A stretch of 64,000 bases of DNA from Streptomyces sp. Alt3 (GTDB lineage: Bacteria; Actinomycetota; Actinomycetes; Streptomycetales; Streptomycetaceae). Below the pieces are notes generated by a model that saw only the letters and a program-made list of their open reading frames with translations, was not told the DNA's origin and did not search any database. A program made the translations under genes and the position numbers. This document shows, one piece after another, positions 59,825-64,000 of the stretch (positions within the stretch are counted from its first letter, which is position 1; each line of letters starts with the position of its first letter). Location: the NCBI RefSeq assembly GCF_030719215.1, contig NZ_CP120983.1, positions 124,001 through 188,000 on the forward strand, given 5' to 3'.

Positions 59825-60061
59825 TCAGCCGGCCATGGCGTCGAAGTCGCCGTCCCTGACACCCGCGAGGAACGCGCGCACCTCGTCCCCCGTGTACACG
59901 AGGGCGGGGCCTTCGGGGAACCTGGAGTTACGGACGGCCACTTCACCGCCGGGCAGCAGCGCCATCTCCACGCAGTTCCCGCTGGGGTTGCTGTGATGGC
60001 TCTTCCTCCACTCCACGCCGGGCAGGGAGTTGGCGGAGACACCGTTGTCGAAGTGCTGCAT
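59825..60061 (-). CDS. DUF397 domain-containing small protein
   Basis: A 78-aa protein with the DUF397 signature: VEWRKSHHSNPSGNCVEMAL, then VAVRNSRFPEGPALVYTGDE and AFLAGVRDGDFDAM. It is the usual small partner/antagonist of the XRE-DUF5753 regulator encoded next. ATG 60061 is preferred because gaagga lies at good spacing; ATG 60070 overlaps that site. Confidence 0.93.
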   Translation of the reverse strand: MQHFDNGVSANSLPGVEWRKSHHSNPSGNCVEMALLPGGEVAVRNSRFPEGPALVYTGDEVRAFLAGVRDGDFDAMAG

Positions 60062-60154
60062 GCGGTCCATTCCTTCTCGTCGTGCTGGCCACGTCCTGGT
60101 GCGCCACCAGAGCCCGCGCCGGGTGAACAGGTGTCCCTGACTCACACCCCTGGG

Positions 60155-60176
60155 TGCAATTCCGGATGCAATTGCA
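60155..60176. promoter_or_regulatory. Candidate operator for the XRE/DUF397 module
   Basis: Direct repeats of tgcaatt start at 60155 and 60167, and the second is part of a perfect palindrome tgcaattgca (60167-60176). The site lies between the divergent DUF397 and ATPase genes. Confidence 0.45.
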
Positions 60177-60263
60177 CTGCATGCGCGGACGGCGAGGATA
60201 CTAGTGGTCGTCCGGACCTCACGACACCACGAACCGGCCTTCAGCGGAGGGTGATCAGCGCTC

Positions 60264-60830
60264 ATGTACGCGGAGAACACACCACGTCACGGAGCGACAG
60301 CTCTCACGCCCTGTCCGGCCTCCGCCAGCGCGGACCCGCACGAGGAGCTGGCTCGGGATCTCGGCATCGGCGCCCCTGGATTCACCACGCGCCGTCTGGG
60401 CGCGGATCCTGAAAGCCTGCGCCAGGCAAGGGCGTTCGTCCGTGAGGCGCTCGAGTGCTGGGGCCTGCGCTCGTGCGCGGACGACGTGACCCTCGTGGCG
60501 GGCGAGCTGGTGAGCAACGCGGTCTGTCACGGGATCCAGCCCACGGCGGAGCGCCCCGAGCTCCCGACGGCCCGGCTGGGACTGGCCTGCCAGGACGGGA
60601 AGCTGGTCTGCGCGGTGACCGACCCCAGCCCCGAGGTGCCCGTGCTGCGCGGGGCGGACGAGTCCCTGGAGCGGGGCAGGGGCCTGCGCATCATCGACGC
60701 GCTGAGCAGCTCATGGGGCTGGTCACGGCCCACCGTGACGGGCAAGACCGTCTGGGCCATGATTCCGGTTCTCCTGGGACCCGCGCTTCACAGCTCCACC
60801 AGCGCCGTCCATGCCTCCGCCAGGAGGTAG
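60264..60830 (+). CDS. Anti-sigma-factor-type ATP-binding protein (RsbW/HATPase_c_2)
   Basis: A 188-aa GHKL ATPase-fold protein. The N-box is VTLVAGELVSNAVCHGIQPT (~residues 77-96). A second ATP-site segment is LVCAVTDPSPEVPVL, and the G-box is RGRGLRIIDALSSSWGW. Such proteins act as serine kinases or anti-sigma factors and are regularly found beside XRE/DUF397 pairs. ATG 60264 is the start. The 3' end overlaps the convergent SGNH hydrolase gene by 43 bp. Confidence 0.9.
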   Translation: MYAENTPRHGATALTPCPASASADPHEELARDLGIGAPGFTTRRLGADPESLRQARAFVREALECWGLRSCADDVTLVAGELVSNAVCHGIQPTAERPELPTARLGLACQDGKLVCAVTDPSPEVPVLRGADESLERGRGLRIIDALSSSWGWSRPTVTGKTVWAMIPVLLGPALHSSTSAVHASARR

Positions 60831-61420
60831 TGCCCGAGTGGAGTCGGGTGGACCCCGTCACCGGCGATGGCCTCGGCGCCGCCGGCGGCACGTGCCGCCT
60901 GATTGAGCAGGCCGTCCGCCGCCAGCAGCGCGGCGTCGAACTCCTCGGCCAGCCGTCGGACCGTATGGATCCTGGGGTCCAGGTCCTCGCGCCAGGCCCA
61001 CTGCTCGTCCCGCACCGGCACGAGGAAGGGCTCGATGAGGATCAGCTGGGCACCCGTCGCATCCCGGACCTGGGTGAGGATGGCACGGTAGTCGTCCTCG
61101 TACGCGCGCACCGAGGTGACGGTTCCCGAGTCGTAGCGGCGCCAGGTGTCGTTCACGCCGATCAGGACCGAGACGACGTCCGGCCGGAGGTCCAGCGCGT
61201 CCTCACGCCACCGTGCACGCAGATCCGCGACGCCGTCACCGCCGACACCTCGGTTGAGGAACGTGATGTCACTGTCCGGCCGCCCGGACGTCACTGACTC
61301 GGCGGCCATCCGGACGTAGCCGTTGCCCAGGGGGCAGTCCCGTTCCGCCAGCCTGCCCACGTCGGTGATGCTGTCGCCCTGGAACAGGACGGTGGCTGAG
61401 TGGTGCAGGCTGACGGTCAC
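60788..61420 (-). CDS. SGNH/GDSL hydrolase
   Basis: A 210-aa esterase/lipase-type hydrolase. Block I reads VLFQGDSITDVGRLAERDCP with the nucleophile Ser. Block II Gly is in NRGVGGDGVADL, block III Asn in VVSVLIGVNDTWRRY, and the catalytic D-x-x-H in GDGVHPTPLGHYLLAEAW. No signal peptide, so it is probably intracellular. GTG 61420 has ggag at good spacing; an ATG at 61480 would add 20 unlikely residues. Substrate unknown; acetyl-carbohydrates are common. Confidence 0.9.
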   Translation of the reverse strand: MTVSLHHSATVLFQGDSITDVGRLAERDCPLGNGYVRMAAESVTSGRPDSDITFLNRGVGGDGVADLRARWREDALDLRPDVVSVLIGVNDTWRRYDSGTVTSVRAYEDDYRAILTQVRDATGAQLILIEPFLVPVRDEQWAWREDLDPRIHTVRRLAEEFDAALLAADGLLNQAARAAGGAEAIAGDGVHPTPLGHYLLAEAWTALVEL

Positions 61421-61525
61421 GCGGCGCTCCGAAAGGTAAGGAACCAGGACGCAGTGATCCTGCCCACGGGGACCCGTCATGATCCGGACCCGGCCGGCAC
61501 GGGACCGGTACGCGGCCGAACGGAC

Positions 61526-61687
61526 TCAGCGGGCCGCGGCCGGTGCGCGGACCGCGCTGAAGTCGAGCGCGCTCTCAACCTCCAGCAGGGTCTCCTCGGC
61601 CACCCGCCGCACCTCGGCCGGCACGTCGCCCTGTTCCTCCACCAGACCGGCGTAGATCGGTGCGTCGGATGCCTCTGTGGAACTCAC
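61526..61687 (-). CDS. Small conserved acidic protein (53 aa)
   Basis: A 53-aa ORF from GTG 61687 to TGA 61526. It reads SDAPIYAGLVEEQGDVPAEV and EETLLEVESALDFSAVRAPA: a helical, acidic peptide with strong Streptomyces codon bias. It has no domain I can name. It stands alone between the SGNH gene and the tRNA gene. Short acidic proteins of this type occur widely in Streptomyces as unassigned or precursor-like peptides. Confidence 0.6.
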   Translation of the reverse strand: MSSTEASDAPIYAGLVEEQGDVPAEVRRVAEETLLEVESALDFSAVRAPAAAR

Positions 61688-61851
61688 GTGAAACTGCCTA
61701 TCGATCGGTTATGCCCGCCAATCAGCGGAAACGGGAGCCGAGTGTACGCGTCGCGTCCGGAGCGCCTGGGGGCGGTCCCCGGTAGCGGGGACGTTTGCAC
61801 CGGAAAACCGGTTGTCCGAGGTTGCGGCGACTGCGATGCTGATCACGCCGA

Positions 61852-61924
61852 AGGGGTGTAGCTCAGAGGCCAGAGCGCCGGTCTCCAAAACCGGATGCCG
61901 CAGGTTCGACTCCTGTCTCCCCTG
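61852..61924 (+). tRNA. tRNA-Trp (anticodon CCA)
   Basis: A 73-nt cloverleaf. Acceptor aggggtg (61852-61858) pairs with ctcccct (61917-61923), with a T-T mismatch at the sixth pair. D arm is gctc...gagc. The anticodon stem ccggt/accgg carries loop ctccaaa with CCA at 61885-61887. The T arm gcagg-ttcgact-cctgt has one G-T pair. Discriminator G. The 3' CCA is not encoded. Confidence 0.9.
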
Positions 61925-61930
61925 CAGGAT

Positions 61931-61961
61931 CGGTTCCCCGCCCGCCCAGGGCGGGGAACCG
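61931..61961. terminator. Bidirectional terminator between tRNA-Trp and ohr
   Basis: A perfect 13-bp stem (61931-61943 with 61949-61961) and a 5-nt loop lie 7 bp after the tRNA and 7 bp before the convergent ohr stop. Confidence 0.75.
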
Positions 61962-61967
61962 GCTCCG

Positions 61968-62378
61968 CTACTCGATCACGAGCTCCACGTCGATGTTGCC
62001 TCGCGTGGCCTTGGAGTACGGGCAGTAGGCGTGCGTCGCCTCGACCAGACGCCGCCCGGTCTCCCCTTCCAGGGCCTCGGGCAGCTCGACACGCATGACG
62101 ACCGCGAGGCCGAACCCGGAGTCGTCCTTGCCGATCGAGACCTCGGCCGTCACCGAGACGTCCTTGGTGTCGACCTTCATCTCGCGGGCGACCGCGCTCA
62201 TCGCACTGGCGAAGCACGCGGCGTATCCGGCGGCGAAGAGCTGCTCCGGGTTGGTGCCCTTACCGTCGCCACCGAGGGCCGGCGGCAGTGCGAGCGCGAG
62301 GTCGATCTGCCCGTCCGAGCTCACTGCCCGGCCTTCACGGCCGTTCGCGGTGGCAGCAGCGGTGTACAGCGCGTCCAT
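61968..62378 (-). CDS. ohr: Organic hydroperoxide resistance protein (Ohr/OsmC)
   Basis: A 136-aa thiol peroxidase that reduces organic hydroperoxides. It starts MDALYTAAATANGREGRAVS. The two catalytic Cys lie in AAGYAACFASAMSAV and HAYCPYSKATRGN, and the Arg/Glu of the family are present. Length is normal for Ohr. ATG 62378 is clear. It is divergent from the ohrR gene, with tandem repeats in the gap, so peroxide induction through OhrR is expected. Confidence 0.93.
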   Translation of the reverse strand: MDALYTAAATANGREGRAVSSDGQIDLALALPPALGGDGKGTNPEQLFAAGYAACFASAMSAVAREMKVDTKDVSVTAEVSIGKDDSGFGLAVVMRVELPEALEGETGRRLVEATHAYCPYSKATRGNIDVELVIE

Positions 62379-62430
62379 GGGGGCCTTCTCTCGTACGACG
62401 GTGACCGCGGACCGATCACCCCCAGATAGT

Positions 62431-62460
62431 TGCACACAATTCAATTGCACACAACTCAAT
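62431..62460. promoter_or_regulatory. OhrR operator region
   Basis: Two adjacent 15-bp direct repeats, tgcacacaattcaat (62431-62445) and tgcacacaactcaat (62446-62460), contain the OhrR-like palindrome caatt-c-aattg at 62437-62447. They lie in the ohr/ohrR gap. Confidence 0.7.
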
Positions 62461-62486
62461 GATGGGCGGCAGGTTATCCTGGATCC

Positions 62487-62966
62487 ATGACGCCGACACC
62501 GCCCCCCGCGCCCGGTCCGACCGAGCTGGCGGACTCCGAGCTGCTCAAGCTGGACCACCAGGTCTGCTTCTCGCTGCAGGCTGCCTCCCGCGCCTTCGGG
62601 GGCGTCTACCGGGAAGCGCTCCGGGACCTCGGCCTCACCTATCCCCAGTACCTGGCGATGATGGTCCTGTGGGAGCACGGTCCGCTTCCGGTCAAAACGA
62701 TCGGCGAACGGCTGCACCTCGACTCGGGCACGCTGTCGCCCCTGCTGAAACGGCTGGAATCGGCCGGTCTCGTCAGACGTGAGCGCAGCTCCGAGGACGA
62801 ACGGTCGGTCACGGTCCACCTCACGGACGCCGGGTCGGAGCTGCACGAGCGCGCACTCCCCGTCCCCCGGACGATCCTGAGGGCCACGGGTCTGTCGGTC
62901 GAGGAGATCCTGGCCCTCCAGGAGACCCTGGGCCGCCTCACAGCATCTCTCGGCAAGGCCGGCTGA
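62487..62966 (+). CDS. ohrR: OhrR, MarR-family organic-peroxide sensor
   Basis: A 159-aa repressor. The reactive Cys lies in LDHQVCFSLQAASRAFG near the N-terminus, as in OhrR. The winged HTH follows (PVKTIGERLHLDSGTLSPLL; RLESAGLVRRERSSEDERSV). Peroxide oxidation of the Cys releases DNA. ATG 62487 is the start. It is divergent from ohr and probably autoregulated. Confidence 0.93.
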   Translation: MTPTPPPAPGPTELADSELLKLDHQVCFSLQAASRAFGGVYREALRDLGLTYPQYLAMMVLWEHGPLPVKTIGERLHLDSGTLSPLLKRLESAGLVRRERSSEDERSVTVHLTDAGSELHERALPVPRTILRATGLSVEEILALQETLGRLTASLGKAG

Positions 62967-63075
62967 CCCGCCGGGCGGACCGGGGAGCACCTGGGGTCCG
63001 GGCCGCCCGCACAGCGCTCGCAGGAGTTCCGACGCCGAAATATGATGCAGGAACTATCGCAACGCGGAGCGGCCC

Positions 63076-63906
63076 ATGAACCGGCGTCGAACTCCCCGGT
63101 CGGCCAGCGCCGAGGACCTGCTCAGCACTCTGCAGCACCTGACTGCCCGTGCCCGGCAGGAGGTGGAGCTGCACCAGGCCCGTGTCGAACTGGCCCAGGC
63201 GCTGCAGCGCGACATGCTGCCCGCGACCCTGCCGTCCTTCCCCGGGCTCCGGACCGCCGCCCGCTACGCTCCCGCGCGCGACGGGCTGGACATCGGCGGG
63301 GACTGGTACGACGGATTCCTGCTGCCGGACGGGGCGCTCGGCCTGGCGATCGGCGACGTCCAGGGGCATGACGTGGAGGCGGCGGCCTTCATGGGGCAGA
63401 TCAGGATCGCCATGCGCGCCATCGCCGGCTCGACGTCCGATCCGGGTGAGGTGATGGGCCGCACGAACGATCTGATCATGTCGATGAACTCCACCCTCTT
63501 CGCGACGTGCTCCTTCCTCCGGCTGGATCCGGAGAGCCGGGAACTGCGGAGCGCCCGCGCGGGTCATGTCGCCTCCGTGTGGGCGACGGCCGACGGACGC
63601 TCGGGAGTCACCGCCGACGCGGGCGGCCTCCCGCTCGGTATCGAGCCTCATCAGCACTACCCGGTCGCCCGGCGCGACCTGGACGTGACCGGCTCGTTCG
63701 TCCTGCTCACCGACGGAGTCGTCGAGGGGCCCTCACTGACGATCGACGACGGACTGGACCGGATCAGGCGCCTGGTGAGCTCCCACGCCGTCGCGGACGC
63801 AGAGGAGCTTGCGGACCAGGTGCTCGAGGCCGCGGTGCTCACCGGCCATGAGGACGACGCCGCCGTCCTGGTTCTTCGCCACGAGGCCACCCTGGGGCCC
63901 GGGTGA
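63076..63906 (+). CDS. PP2C-type (SpoIIE) serine phosphatase
   Basis: A 276-aa cytoplasmic phosphatase, typically acting on anti-sigma-factor antagonists. The N-terminal helix (residues ~10-55, ARARQEVELHQARVELAQAL then QRDMLPATLP) is the usual RsbU/SpoIIE linker. The catalytic domain shows metal-binding Asp in DIGGDWYDGFLLPDG, AIGDVQGHDVEAAAFMGQIR, LLTDGVVEGP and HEDDAAVLVLR. It has no sensor domain in front. ATG 63076 follows cggagcggccc. It could dephosphorylate a partner of the anti-sigma-type ATPase encoded 2 kb upstream; that link is only inferred. Confidence 0.92.
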   Translation: MNRRRTPRSASAEDLLSTLQHLTARARQEVELHQARVELAQALQRDMLPATLPSFPGLRTAARYAPARDGLDIGGDWYDGFLLPDGALGLAIGDVQGHDVEAAAFMGQIRIAMRAIAGSTSDPGEVMGRTNDLIMSMNSTLFATCSFLRLDPESRELRSARAGHVASVWATADGRSGVTADAGGLPLGIEPHQHYPVARRDLDVTGSFVLLTDGVVEGPSLTIDDGLDRIRRLVSSHAVADAEELADQVLEAAVLTGHEDDAAVLVLRHEATLGPG

Positions 63907-64000
63907 GCACCTGAGCCACCTGCCGCGCGTGTCACAGCGACCCGCCGTCAAGGGCGGTGTCTTATGAGACGCGTGATGCGCAGCGAGAGGACCCGACGCC

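Noticed and set aside
63907..64000. Possible start of another gene at 63964
   Set aside because: An ATG and a few codons are present, but the window ends too soon to judge.

Overview
The window is high-GC, densely coding actinobacterial DNA, almost certainly from a Streptomyces chromosome. The evidence is GC-rich third positions, many GTG/TTG starts, a CebR-type cellulose operator, a DmdR/IdeR iron box, WhiJ-type XRE/DUF397/ATPase genes, a spore-associated-protein-like gene and many secreted glycoside hydrolases. The mix of sugar-polymer genes, three insertion sequences and several broken genes suggests an accessory chromosome-arm region.

Layout. (1) 1-3115: an IS5-family element carrying a passenger gene, abutting an ISAzo13-family element, then the tail of another IS5 transposase. 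(2) 3131-5194: an SRPBCC protein and a damaged beta-repeat protein. (3) 5421-18550: a glycan-utilisation locus. A minus-strand operon encodes a lipoprotein sugar-binding protein, two CUT1 permeases, a 59-aa membrane protein, a GH29 fucosidase, a PPIase-like protein and a secreted beta-helix lyase with an F5/8C domain. A LacI regulator and a divergent GH35 beta-galactosidase share related operators, and a GH26 mannanase follows. No ABC ATPase is present; Streptomyces normally supply the shared MsiK. (4) 18911-31102: a hydrolase; a fatty-acyl-AMP ligase/KAS III pair with damaged ends; an SDR; a GlcD-like FAD oxidase divergent from a LysR regulator; small proteins; and a GH9 cellulase behind a perfect CebR box. 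(5) 31267-34796: a mycothiol-dependent-type enzyme, Lrp and DMT exporter, DUF2000, and an 8-bp tandem repeat. (6) 34897-37265: an sdpC-sdpA-sdpB operon, a relative of the Bacillus SDP cannibalism-toxin system, next to a frameshifted IS1182 element at 37577-39415. (7) 39442-42913: a membrane/lipoprotein pair, another lipoprotein and a secreted alginate-lyase-type enzyme with a visible promoter and operator. (8) 43037-50443: thpR, two DUF4139 paralogues, DUF427 and a doubly disrupted FUSC gene. (9) 50809-64000: spore-associated-like protein, TerB, a DCC-family protein, an iron box with a beta-propeller protein, class A beta-lactamase, hemC, a regulatory island (SAM methyltransferase, XRE, DUF397, anti-sigma-type ATPase), SGNH hydrolase, tRNA-Trp, ohr/ohrR and a PP2C phosphatase.

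How it works together. Much of the window serves extracellular polymer breakdown (fucosylated galactans, mannan, cellulose, uronate polymers), each with its own local operator. The most distinctive system is the Sdp-like peptide toxin operon. Six genes carry start, stop or frame lesions (3616-5194, 20440-22068, 22065-24215, 34443-34796, 37677-39383, 48318-50443). Either this is genuine local decay or some lesions are assembly indels.
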